Assembly (NCBI RefSeq): GCF_011578285.1
Contig: NZ_CP049916.1
Location: 124,001 to 188,000, forward strand
Length of the DNA stretch: 64,000 nt
From: Acinetobacter lanii
GTDB taxonomy: Bacteria; Pseudomonadota; Gammaproteobacteria; Pseudomonadales; Moraxellaceae
Direction of reading: 5' to 3'
Shown here: positions 56,054-64,000 of the stretch, piece by piece
How positions within the stretch are numbered: the first letter of the stretch is position 1
How the letters are laid out: each line of letters begins with the position of its first letter
Program-made: the position numbers and the translations under genes
The notes under the pieces: generated by a model
Databases searched by the model: none
Seen by the model: the letters and a program-made list of their open reading frames with translations, nothing else
Told to the model about the DNA's origin: nothing

Positions 56054-57757
56054 ATGCAAAATATACGCATACAACAACGACCATTTCTTTCCAACCCTGA
56101 GCAATTTCAGGGTTTGTCGCCTTTATTGGCCAACATTTTAGCGCGCCGTGGCGTACAGTCAGAACAAGAACTTGAACTCAAACTCAAGCATTTACTTGCT
56201 CCTAAAATGAAAGGTTTAGAACAAGCCATTCAGATTATAGACACCGCCCTTGATCAGCATCAAAAAATTGTCATTGTCGGGGATTATGATGCGGATGGTG
56301 CAACCAGTACCGCACTGATGGTTCTGGCACTTCGGGAGATGGGAGCAGATGTTGAATATTTGGTACCTGACCGTTTTAAATATGGTTATGGCTTAACCCC
56401 CGCCATTGCTGATTTGGCTTTTGTGACCTTTACTCCGGACGTATTGATTACCGTCGACAATGGTATTTCGAGTCATGAAGGGGTGGCCCAAGCACAAGCG
56501 CACGGGATGCAAGTCATCGTGACAGACCATCATTTGACCACCAAAGAAACACCACATGCTGAAGCGGTGGTGAATCCGAATCAATTGGGCTGTGGATTTC
56601 CAAGTAAAGCCTTAGCCGGGGTGGGTGTAGCATTTTATGTCTTGGCCAATTTAGCCAGCTTTCGTGCTAAACAGGGGAAATCCAGTATCAAGATGAGCCA
56701 ATACTTAGATTTGGTGGCTTTAGGTACTTATGCTGATGTGGCAAGCCTCGATTATAACAATCGCATACTGGTCGACTCAGGTGTGAAACGCATTCAAAGC
56801 AGTCAATGTCGAGCAGGAATAATTGCACTCCTTGATGTGGCGGGACGTGATCCAGCACAGCTCAAAGCACAAGATTTAGGTTTTGTGATTGGACCACGGA
56901 TTAATGCCGCAGGTCGTATGGAAACCATGGACATTGGGATTGAATGTCTATTGGCCGAAGACATGCAAACCGCCTATGCTTTAGCACGACAACTGAATGA
57001 CTTAAATCTTGAACGTCGTCATGTTGAAGCTGAAATGAAGCAAGATGCGCTCAAGGCAATGCAAGATCTTGATTTGGATGAAAATCATTTACCTCCGGCC
57101 ATTATTATGTTTGAGGAACATTGGCATCAAGGCGTAATTGGCATTGTCGCAGGGCGCTTAAAAGAACAATTCCATCGCCCCGCAATCGTGTTTGCTGCCG
57201 ATCAAGATGGGGTTCATATTAAAGGTTCAGCACGTTCGATTGAAGGTATTCATATTCGAGACAGTATTGAAAAGGTCGCAGAGCAGTATCCGCATTTGGT
57301 GAGCTTTTTTGGCGGGCATGCAGCAGCGGCAGGCTTAACCATTCGACGGGAACATTTTGCAGAATTCAAACAGGTGTTTGAGAATTTGATTGCTGAAACT
57401 GATGATGCGATTTTTCAAGCCTGTTTATGGACGGATGGTGAACTGAAAGCAGAGGATTTTCAGGTCTCAACAGTAAAACAGATTGAAGACTTGGGTCCAT
57501 GGGGACAAAAATTTCCACATCCTGTATTTGAGGGTATCTTTAAGGTGGTTGAGCATCGATGGCTCAAGGAGGTTCATCTGAAACTGAAACTGATGTTGGA
57601 CAATGGTCAAGTGGTTGAGGCAATTGCGTTTAATGCGCTGGATAAATTTGATTATGATCCGCAGCAAGCCAAGGTTCGCTTAGTCTATGAGCTCGATCAA
57701 AATGAATATAAGGGCAATGTCAGTGTTCAGCTTCGAGTCATACATTTAGAGCATTAA
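56054..57757 (+). CDS. recJ: Single-stranded-DNA exonuclease RecJ
   Basis: RecJ degrades 5'-ended single strands in recombination and mismatch repair. The 567 residues include the DHH phosphoesterase motifs GDYDADGATSTALM, TVDNG, TDHHLT and the DHHA1 GSARSIEGIHIRD and SFFGGHAAAAGLT. The start is immediately after the pdxH stop, implying translational coupling. Confidence 0.96.
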   Translation: MQNIRIQQRPFLSNPEQFQGLSPLLANILARRGVQSEQELELKLKHLLAPKMKGLEQAIQIIDTALDQHQKIVIVGDYDADGATSTALMVLALREMGADVEYLVPDRFKYGYGLTPAIADLAFVTFTPDVLITVDNGISSHEGVAQAQAHGMQVIVTDHHLTTKETPHAEAVVNPNQLGCGFPSKALAGVGVAFYVLANLASFRAKQGKSSIKMSQYLDLVALGTYADVASLDYNNRILVDSGVKRIQSSQCRAGIIALLDVAGRDPAQLKAQDLGFVIGPRINAAGRMETMDIGIECLLAEDMQTAYALARQLNDLNLERRHVEAEMKQDALKAMQDLDLDENHLPPAIIMFEEHWHQGVIGIVAGRLKEQFHRPAIVFAADQDGVHIKGSARSIEGIHIRDSIEKVAEQYPHLVSFFGGHAAAAGLTIRREHFAEFKQVFENLIAETDDAIFQACLWTDGELKAEDFQVSTVKQIEDLGPWGQKFPHPVFEGIFKVVEHRWLKEVHLKLKLMLDNGQVVEAIAFNALDKFDYDPQQAKVRLVYELDQNEYKGNVSVQLRVIHLEH

Positions 57758-57782
57758 GTCTTAATACTCAAATTTAGCCCAT

Positions 57783-57813
57783 AAAAAAACCGCTCTGATG
57801 AGCGGTTTTTTTA
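57783..57813. terminator. Bidirectional terminator after recJ
   Basis: AAACCGCTC-TGAT-GAGCGGTTT is flanked by A and T runs, between recJ and the convergent porin gene. Confidence 0.92.
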
Positions 57814-57829
57814 TTAAGTTTAAATCATA

Positions 57830-58588
57830 TTAGAAGCGATACGCTGCACGAAGACCATAAGTATTGGCATCATCACCGAAACCAATATCGCCTTCTAGGC
57901 TAACTTGTTGCGTGAAGAATTTTTTGGCACGAATCGAGAAAACATCTTCATCGTTGCCTTCTAAGTCGCTACCTCTATAACCTAGACCAACACTTAACGT
58001 TTTGTCTAAGTAAAGATCTGCGCCAACATTATAAGCATCGATATCACCGAAGCTTGCACCACCTTCGAAGTTCATATCGTATGAACCCACTTTGGTGACA
58101 TATTTTGCACGAATCGTTGGATCAACACCGTCATCATAATCATTGTCATAGCCCAACAGACCAACAGCGACCAATAAGCCAGAAACGGGTAAATAACCCA
58201 CTTCTGCAGAATATTGAAGGGTATCGTTATCACGTAAGTCAGAATCTAAAAAAGTTTGACCAATTCTACCACTGACATAAAAATCAGAATTCGGCACGAA
58301 ATATTCTAATCCCACATTGTAAGTGGTTAAATCGAATAGATCATAATCATAATAACTGACATCAGCATTCACATTGCTTGCACGGTTTAAAAATGCAGCT
58401 TCATTCAGTGGTGAATCTTTCACTTGGACAGGATTAAAATAATACGTTCCATCTAATGCGAAACCTGCAGAGCCATCACCATGATCTGGATCAACATAAG
58501 CAACTGTTCCACCTACTTCTGCTTGGTAAGCATAAGCATTTCCTAGGCCAGCAATAAGCGCTGTTGCAAGTGCAATTTTCTTAAACAT
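57830..58588 (-). CDS. Putative porin, paralogue 1
   Basis: A 252-residue outer-membrane protein. It has a signal peptide (MFKKIALATALIAGLGNAYA), alternating beta strands, acidic loops and the terminal aromatic residue of a barrel (LRAAYRF). It shares strand layout and phrases with the next gene: GTYYFNPVQVKDSPLNEAAFLNRAS here, GTYYFFKRVDIHDVPLAETAYLDRAS-like there, and PTLRAKYV/PTIRAKYV. The pair arose by tandem duplication. Substrate is unknown. Its promoter contains a nine-base homopolymer. Confidence 0.82.
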   Translation of the reverse strand: MFKKIALATALIAGLGNAYAYQAEVGGTVAYVDPDHGDGSAGFALDGTYYFNPVQVKDSPLNEAAFLNRASNVNADVSYYDYDLFDLTTYNVGLEYFVPNSDFYVSGRIGQTFLDSDLRDNDTLQYSAEVGYLPVSGLLVAVGLLGYDNDYDDGVDPTIRAKYVTKVGSYDMNFEGGASFGDIDAYNVGADLYLDKTLSVGLGYRGSDLEGNDEDVFSIRAKKFFTQQVSLEGDIGFGDDANTYGLRAAYRF

Positions 58589-58637
58589 TATCGTAACTCT
58601 CGTATTTTTGAAATTGTTTCATTGTTGTTACATTTTT

Positions 58638-58666
58638 AGTATTGTAGAAAAAAAAAGCACTGTCAA
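58638..58666 (-). promoter_or_regulatory. Sigma-70 promoter with homopolymer spacer for porin 1
   Basis: On the minus strand consensus TTGACA (58661-58666) and AATACT (58638-58643) are spaced by 17 bases, nine of which are a T-run (58648-58656). Change in run length would alter spacing and expression. Confidence 0.6.
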
Positions 58667-58748
58667 TGCGCAAAAAAATCTTTTTGTATCTGAAATTATT
58701 AAGAATGTAGTTTTTTTTCGCTCGAAAATTAAATGATTTAGACACTAT

Positions 58749-59537
58749 TTAGAAGTGATAACGGGCAGCTAAATCGAAACTCGTATAATTCTGATCATGT
58801 TCTTCACCAAAGCCCACACGGCCTTCAAGGCTAAATTGGCTATTTAAGAACTTGCGTGTTTTAATCCCGACTTCAGAGAGATCTTCCACATCATTACGAT
58901 GAAAATCTGCACCTACACTGAATGTATGATTGATGTAAAAATCAGAAGACACGCTGAATTCTTGAAGATCACCGAAGGATGTTTCAGCTTCTAAATTGAC
59001 ATATTTTCCTGCAATTTCACGTACATATTTAGCACGTAAAGTAGGACTTACACCATTTTCATGATCATTCTCATAGCCTTTTACCCCAGCGGCAACGAGT
59101 AAACCTTGGATAGGGGATACACCCACTTCAGCATCATAATAGGTGGTGTTTAAATCATTTTTTATGCCTTGTTCACGCCAAGTTTCACGGGATTGATTTG
59201 CACCGACAGCAAAGTAGAAGTTGTTTGGTGTGTAGACTTTCAATTCAGCACCATAGGTGTCATCTTCAGTATTACCATGATCTGCATAGTGGGCATGTGC
59301 GCTGATACTGCTAGCACGATCTAAATATGCAGTTTCTGCCAGTGGCACATCATGAATATCGACACGTTTGAAAAAGTAAGTCCCGTGCACACCCAATTCA
59401 CTGCCAGAATGACCATGCTCACTATGATCAAAACCGGTGCTTGCTTCGACTTCAGCATGATAGGCATGGGCAAAGACAGTCCCAGAACTCATCGCAAGTG
59501 TAGAAAATAAAGCAGATGCAATGATGAATTTGTTCAT
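58749..59537 (-). CDS. Putative porin, paralogue 2
   Basis: The 262-residue paralogue has a signal peptide (MNKFIIASALFSTLAMSSGTVFA), is rich in histidine in the first mature segment (HAYHAEVEASTGFDHSEHGHSG), and ends in a barrel-type phenylalanine (AARYHF). The histidines could bind metal, which the first paralogue lacks; this is speculative. It lies upstream of paralogue 1 on the same strand, with 160 bases between them. Confidence 0.82.
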   Translation of the reverse strand: MNKFIIASALFSTLAMSSGTVFAHAYHAEVEASTGFDHSEHGHSGSELGVHGTYFFKRVDIHDVPLAETAYLDRASSISAHAHYADHGNTEDDTYGAELKVYTPNNFYFAVGANQSRETWREQGIKNDLNTTYYDAEVGVSPIQGLLVAAGVKGYENDHENGVSPTLRAKYVREIAGKYVNLEAETSFGDLQEFSVSSDFYINHTFSVGADFHRNDVEDLSEVGIKTRKFLNSQFSLEGRVGFGEEHDQNYTSFDLAARYHF

Positions 59538-59922
59538 GGGTAAATTTCCTGTCGCTTCTAAAATCAGGCGGTGTTGCGCTGATGGTGAAAGTGTAGGAAA
59601 AAATGGCTTGGGTTAAATGAAGCGAATCTGAGGGCGTGTATTAAAAATCAACAGATTAGCTGTAACTTAAGTTTAAACGGTTGAATTTAAATAAAAATAA
59701 AAATAGATGAAAACGAAAAATAAATAAAATAAAGTGAAATTTTGATTTGCCTACAGCACAATTTGAAGCCTGATTCTGCAATTTTCTATTCAAGATAACA
59801 CTTCGGGCTCCACGTTTTAGTGCGTTCATCAGTTAGGGATATTACGTTTTTTGACTCGGATTTTTTGACAGTGTGGTAGAATGCATATGAATTTATGATC
59901 GACATATTTAGGGTCAACACAC
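59538..59922. other. 385-base divergent gap between porin 2 and prfB
   Basis: This AT-rich gap must hold the divergent promoters. No RNA element or gene was recognised. Confidence 0.5.
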
Positions 59923-61018
59923 GTGGAAATTAATCCTTACCTCATTCAAATAAAAGACTTAAACGACCGTGGTCAAACACTACGGGGGTATCTTTGACTA
60001 CGATCTGAAAAAAGAGCGTTTAGAAGAAGTTCTACGTGAACTCGAAGATCCTGCAATTTGGAATGACCAAAGTCGTGCGCAAGCGATGGCCAAAGAAAAA
60101 GGCGAGCTTGAAAATGTTTTAAATGTGCTTGATGGTCTTGCTGTTCAGATTGAAGATGCGCAAGCGATGTTAGATTTGGCTGTAGAAGCTGATGATGAAA
60201 GCTTGCTTGAAGATGTACAAGCAGAACTGAGTTCAGCTGAAGAAGAATTGGCGAAACTTGAATTCCGTCGTATGTTCAGTAACCCGATGGATCCGAACCC
60301 ATGTTATGTGGAAATTCAAGCGGGTTCTGGTGGTACTGAAGCACAAGATTGGGCGTCAATGTTACTGCGTATGTACTTGCGTTGGATTGAACGTCATGGC
60401 TTTAAAGCAGAATTGATGGAAGAATCGGATGGTGATGTAGCGGGGATTAAATCTGCGACCATTCGTGTTGAAGGTGAGTATGCTTATGGCTGGCTACGTA
60501 CTGAATCAGGTGTGCATCGTCTAGTACGTAAGTCACCATTTGACTCAGGTAACCGCCGTCATACCTCATTCTCAGCAGTATTTGTTTCTCCTGAAATTGA
60601 TGACAATATTGAGATTGAAATTAATCCTGCCGATGTACGTACCGATACCTATCGTGCCTCAGGTGCCGGTGGTCAGCACATTAACAAAACCGATTCTGCG
60701 GTGCGTTTAACGCATGCGCCGACAGGGATTGTGGTGGCGTGTCAGAACCAGCGTTCACAACATGCCAACCGTGACCATGCATGGAAACAGTTACGTGCCA
60801 AATTGTACGAATTGGAAATGCAGAAACGTAATGATGCAGCCAAAGCCCTTGAAGACTCGAAGTCAGATATCGGCTGGGGCAGTCAGATTCGCTCTTATGT
60901 GTTAGATGACTCACGGATTAAAGACTTACGTACCAGTGTTGAAAGTTCCAACACAGGCGCAGTTTTAGATGGTGATTTGGATAAATTTATTGAAGCGAGT
61001 CTAAAACAAGGTCTTTAA
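59923..61018 (+). CDS. prfB: Peptide chain release factor 2 with programmed frameshift
   Basis: RF2 ends translation at UGA and UAA. The gene starts with GTG ([24 protein letters not shown]) and meets an in-frame TGA at 59995-59997. The ribosome slips +1 on CTT-TGA-C, helped by the GGGGG stretch (59984-59988) acting as an internal Shine-Dalgarno, and continues [11 protein letters not shown]. The full protein is 364 residues. [10 protein letters not shown] contains GGQ-region context, and [15 protein letters not shown] is the peptidyl-transferase motif. The feature is autoregulated by RF2 level. Confidence 0.97.
59984..59998 (+). promoter_or_regulatory. RF2 +1 frameshift site
   Basis: GGGGG, a three-base spacer, CTT and TGAC reproduce the conserved slippery site. 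Confidence 0.95.
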
Positions 61019-61037
61019 TACGACTTTGAAACGCCTT

Positions 61038-61068
61038 AAAAAGCAGAGATTGATTCTCTGCTTTTTTT
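61038..61068 (+). terminator. Terminator after prfB
   Basis: AAAGCAGAG / CTCTGCTTT with a T-run. Confidence 0.9.
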
Positions 61069-61246
61069 GTATTAACGCTTTGTATTAAAGCTGTTATTGC
61101 AAAGGTATTATTGCAACGCATCTATCTGAAGATTTTGGAATGTTGATTACTGCAAATACGTGATCATTTTAGAACAATGTTAGAATACGCCATACTTGTC
61201 AGTTCAATACTGGTTTTTAAAGCATGATCTAATATCGTAAATATTC

Positions 61247-61276
61247 GATATTAATATCTAAAAAAATCGATATAAT
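61247..61276 (+). promoter_or_regulatory. Promoter-operator of the ArsR gene
   Basis: The palindrome GATATTAATATC (61247-61258) and a consensus -10 TATAAT (61271-61276) lie together, as in autoregulated ArsR promoters. The -10 overlaps the first in-frame ATG, which argues for the later start. Confidence 0.55.
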
Positions 61277-61316
61277 GAGGCTGTTGAGTGCATATCATGA
61301 ATTTGAGCGAAATGAG

Positions 61317-61619
61317 ATGGACACCGAAGCAATTTATAAAGCCTTATCCAATCCGATTAGAAGACAAATTTTGCAATGTCTGAAACATCCTGAGCAGATG
61401 ATCCCCAAAGGAGAATGCGAGCAGGATTTTAGTCGTGGGGTGTGTGCAGGGCAAATTGAAAAAATTGCCGATGTGTCTCAATCGACTATGTCCAATCATC
61501 TGTCGGTATTACAGCAGGCGGGGTTGGTGACCGTGACCAAACATGGTCAATGGTGTTATTTCGCACGTAATGAAGCACAGATTCAGAATTTTTTAGCCCA
61601 TATACAGCATGCTTTATAA
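61317..61619 (+). CDS. ArsR-family regulator
   Basis: A 100-residue winged-helix regulator (MDTEAIYKALSNPIRRQIL start; a further ATG 42 bases upstream overlaps the promoter). The recognition helix region is SQSTMSNHLSVLQQAGLV. Cysteines CLKHPEQ, GECEQ and GVCAGQ could sense oxidants, electrophiles or metals. The gene directly precedes an Old Yellow Enzyme reductase by 45 bases, so it probably represses it in response to reactive compounds, by analogy to NemR-NemA. Confidence 0.85.
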   Translation: MDTEAIYKALSNPIRRQILQCLKHPEQMIPKGECEQDFSRGVCAGQIEKIADVSQSTMSNHLSVLQQAGLVTVTKHGQWCYFARNEAQIQNFLAHIQHAL

Positions 61620-61664
61620 GCATTGAACCACTGTGCTTGCACAGCAAGATGACAAGGAATTGCA

Positions 61665-62741
61665 ATGACTGATTTTTCAAGCCCAATCCAATTCGGTGAA
61701 CTCAAACTGAAAAACCGTGTGGTGATGGCACCTTTAACCCGGAGCCGTGCGACTCAAGACCGTGTACCGACCCCGATGATGGTTGAATATTATGCACAAC
61801 GTGCCAGTGCAGGGTTGATTATTGCTGAAGCGACGGTGATTTCAGAAGAAGCCAATGGCTATGAATATACTCCTGGCTTATTTACTGATGCACAAGTAGA
61901 AGGCTGGAAACCGATTACTCAGGCTGTGCATGACCAAGGTGGTTTGATCGTATCGCAGTTATGGCATGTGGGGCGTGTATCGCATCCAGATTTATTAAAC
62001 GGTGAAACACCTGTATCTGCGAGTGCTGTTAAACAAGCAGGGTATGTAAGTTTGTTGCGTCCAAAAAGAGAATTTGTTGAGCCACGTCCACTCGAAATTG
62101 CTGAAATTCATGCCATTACCGAACAATACAAACAAGCGGCGATTCGTGCTAAAGCTGCCGGTTTTGATGGGGTGGAACTGCATGCTGCCAATGGTTATTT
62201 GATTGATCAATTCTTACAGACCAAGACCAATTTACGTGATGATATTTACGGCGGTTGTGTAGAAAACCGCGCGCGTTTCTTGCTTGAAGTGGTGGACGCA
62301 CTGATTGAAGTGTGGGGTGCAGGTCGAGTCGGTGTGCATTTAGCACCTCGTGGCGATGAGCATGATATGGGCGATGTGAATCCACGTGAAACATTTGGTT
62401 ATGTGTTAGAACAATTGGGTAAACGTCAAATTGCGTTCTTCTTTACTCGTGAATATTTGGCTGAAGACAGTATTTCAGCAGAGATGAAAGCACGTTCAAA
62501 TGGCGTGCCGTATATTGCCAATATGCGTTTAACTCGTGAAGATGCGCTGGATTTATTGTCTTCAGGTCAAGCTGATGCAGTGGCCTTTGGTAAAGCCTAT
62601 ATTGCCAATCCAGACTTATATGAACGTTTGGTGCAAGATGCGCCGCTGAATGAACTTCGCTTTGAAAATATGATTGGCAGTCAAGTGGCAGAAGGCTATA
62701 CCGATTATCCATTTTTAGCGGATCGCTTAATCGAAGCTTAA
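61665..62741 (+). CDS. Old Yellow Enzyme-family alkene reductase
   Basis: A 358-residue FMN barrel enzyme, NemA-like, reducing activated C=C bonds with NAD(P)H. Signatures are MAPLTRSRA near residue 23, QLWHVGRVSHP, the substrate-binding VELHAANGYLIDQFL and YGGCVENRARFLLEV. It pairs with the upstream ArsR gene. Physiological substrates are likely electrophiles such as quinones or enals. Confidence 0.93.
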   Translation: MTDFSSPIQFGELKLKNRVVMAPLTRSRATQDRVPTPMMVEYYAQRASAGLIIAEATVISEEANGYEYTPGLFTDAQVEGWKPITQAVHDQGGLIVSQLWHVGRVSHPDLLNGETPVSASAVKQAGYVSLLRPKREFVEPRPLEIAEIHAITEQYKQAAIRAKAAGFDGVELHAANGYLIDQFLQTKTNLRDDIYGGCVENRARFLLEVVDALIEVWGAGRVGVHLAPRGDEHDMGDVNPRETFGYVLEQLGKRQIAFFFTREYLAEDSISAEMKARSNGVPYIANMRLTREDALDLLSSGQADAVAFGKAYIANPDLYERLVQDAPLNELRFENMIGSQVAEGYTDYPFLADRLIEA

Positions 62742-62859
62742 AGGCTTCAATCTGCGTTCGATGATGCTGAACAGGATGAGTCATTAACATTGGGCTCATC
62801 CTCTGCTATATTTTTCAAAATCTCTGATATTTTAATTTCACGGCTTTGAGGCGAATTTT

Positions 62860-64000
62860 TTGACAACTCCATTGTGGTACAACGCTGCTTTAGCACTGAT
62901 TAAACCCTTATACCAATGGCGTATCAAAAAGCGTGCCAGTGATGCTGAGCAATTGCAGCAAGAAAGCCTTGAGCGTTTTGGTCCTTTCCAAACCCCGAAA
63001 AATCTTCACAGTATTTGGTTTCATGTGGTGTCAGTGGGTGAAACCAATGCAGCGCAACCGCTGATTGAGCATTATTTAAAATTGGGTCATCCAGTTTTGG
63101 TCACCAATACCACCAAAACAGGTCAGGCCAGAGCCAAATCATTATTTTTAAAAGCGCCTTATGAAGCGTTGTTTCAAGCCGTCTATTTGCCTGCTGATCA
63201 AAAAAAATTAATCAAAACCTTTTTCGCCAAGTATCAACCGAAAATGTTGGTGTTGGTCGAAACTGAATTGTGGCCGAATTTGATTGCACAGGCGCAGCAA
63301 TCTCAAGTGCCTTGTGTGTTGGTCAATGCACGGCTTTCCGAAAAATCAGCCAAAGGCTATGGCAAAGTGCCAAGTCTCACCCGAGCTATGCTTCAAGGCT
63401 TAAAACAATTGTTGGCACAAGATCAAGCCTCATTGGATCGCTTTGTGGCATTGGGTGCCCATCCTCAGCAGAGTCAGGTGGTGGGGAGTATCAAATTTGA
63501 TATTAATGCTCCGCAAAACTTCCTTGATCAAGCCCAGCAATTAAAATTGGATTGGCAGTTACAACATCGAAAGATCATCACCTTGGCGAGTACCCATGCG
63601 CCTGAAGAACAAAGCTTGGTTAACGCCTTAAAAGCGTATCTGCTTCAAGATCCAAAAGTTGTGGTGATTGTGGTGCCACGTCATCCTGAACGCTTTGATG
63701 CTGTCTATCACACCATGCAAGACTTAGGTTTAAAGATCCAGCGCCGTAGTTTGGGGCAAAGCATCGAAGCAGATACCCAAGTGTATTTGGCAGATTCGAT
63801 GGGTGAAATGTGGTTGTGGTATGCCTTGAGTCAAGTGTGTTTTGTCGGTGGCTCGTTGAATCAGCCCGGTGGTGGACACAATATTTTAGAGCCCATTGCA
63901 TTAAATGTGCCGACGGTGGTTGGTCCAAATTATTTTAATTTCCAGACCATTGTCGATGAGTTCCTCGATGCCCATGCAGTAGCGGTAGGTGCCAATGCTG
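62860..64000 (+). CDS. waaA: Kdo transferase, 3' end cut by window
   Basis: WaaA (KdtA) transfers Kdo residues to the lipid A precursor. The frame opens with TTG at 62860, preceded by GAGG, and stays open to the window end (about 380 residues). Segments VSVGETNAAQPL near residue 53, VLVETELWPNLI near 130, VNARLSEKSAKGY, GSIKFD and the UDP-sugar-like FVGGSLNQPGGGHNILEP are diagnostic of the family. The final portion lies outside the window. Confidence 0.93.
   Translation, partial: MTTPLWYNAALALIKPLYQWRIKKRASDAEQLQQESLERFGPFQTPKNLHSIWFHVVSVGETNAAQPLIEHYLKLGHPVLVTNTTKTGQARAKSLFLKAPYEALFQAVYLPADQKKLIKTFFAKYQPKMLVLVETELWPNLIAQAQQSQVPCVLVNARLSEKSAKGYGKVPSLTRAMLQGLKQLLAQDQASLDRFVALGAHPQQSQVVGSIKFDINAPQNFLDQAQQLKLDWQLQHRKIITLASTHAPEEQSLVNALKAYLLQDPKVVVIVVPRHPERFDAVYHTMQDLGLKIQRRSLGQSIEADTQVYLADSMGEMWLWYALSQVCFVGGSLNQPGGGHNILEPIALNVPTVVGPNYFNFQTIVDEFLDAHAVAVGANA

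Noticed and set aside
61275..61316. Longer start of the ArsR gene
   Set aside because: The upstream ATG overlaps a consensus -10 element, and family N-termini begin near MDTEAIYKAL.

Overview
The window reads as one chromosomal segment of an Acinetobacter-type gammaproteobacterium (Moraxellaceae). The evidence is moderate-to-low GC, the order gshB / murG-murC-ddl-ftsQ-ftsA-ftsZ-lpxC followed by a convergent dciA, an RF2 gene with the classic programmed frameshift, and protein sequences typical of that genus. The species is not resolved. No rRNA, tRNA, CRISPR array, intact transposase or prophage was seen. Two genes are cut by the window edges: gshA at the 5' end and waaA (kdtA) at the 3' end.

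Layout. 1-7 kb: gshA (partial), dsbB, a secreted SH3-like protein, a lipase-like hydrolase, yqiA and parE. 7.1-12.9 kb: urtABCDE, an ABC importer for urea. 12.9-14.5 kb: two accessory-looking genes (DUF4145 protein, secreted protein) plus a decayed copy of the 3' end of allA. 14.6-22.6 kb: a nearly complete uric acid degradation cluster: allA, alc, hpxO, a GNAT gene, a Tsx-like outer-membrane channel, an NCS2 urate permease, uraH, uraD and puuE. It converts urate through 5-hydroxyisourate, OHCU, allantoin, allantoate and ureidoglycolate to glyoxylate and urea. 22.7-32.8 kb: housekeeping and small genes (ribosome-associated HPF/RaiA protein, ankyrin protein, GST, degenerate GGDEF protein, esterase, DUF2147, ArsC/Spx-like protein, xthA, pyrE). 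33-44 kb: gshB, a PhyH dioxygenase and the cell-wall/division cluster through lpxC, then dciA. 44-50 kb: an M23 peptidase and aceE-aceF. 50-57.8 kb: a Mn2+ riboswitch with its TMEM165-family gene, an MBL-fold protein, a YkgJ protein, guaB, and glmM-pdxH-recJ. 57.8-64 kb: two tandem paralogous porins, prfB, an ArsR regulator with an Old Yellow Enzyme reductase, and waaA.

The most striking unannotated signals are non-coding. First, five sigma-54 (-24/-12) promoter-like elements precede hpxO, alc, the Tsx-like gene, uraD and puuE, and a sixth precedes urtA. They suggest that uric acid breakdown and urea import form one nitrogen-controlled regulon. Second, a probable CsrA/RsmA-sequestering small RNA lies on the minus strand at about 29.11-29.27 kb, with eight GGA motifs, several of them in hairpin loops, and a terminator that itself carries an AGGAU loop. 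Third, a nine-base homopolymer forms part of the 17-bp spacer of a porin promoter and looks able to change length (phase variation). These are inferences from sequence reading; the family assignments of most proteins are secure.
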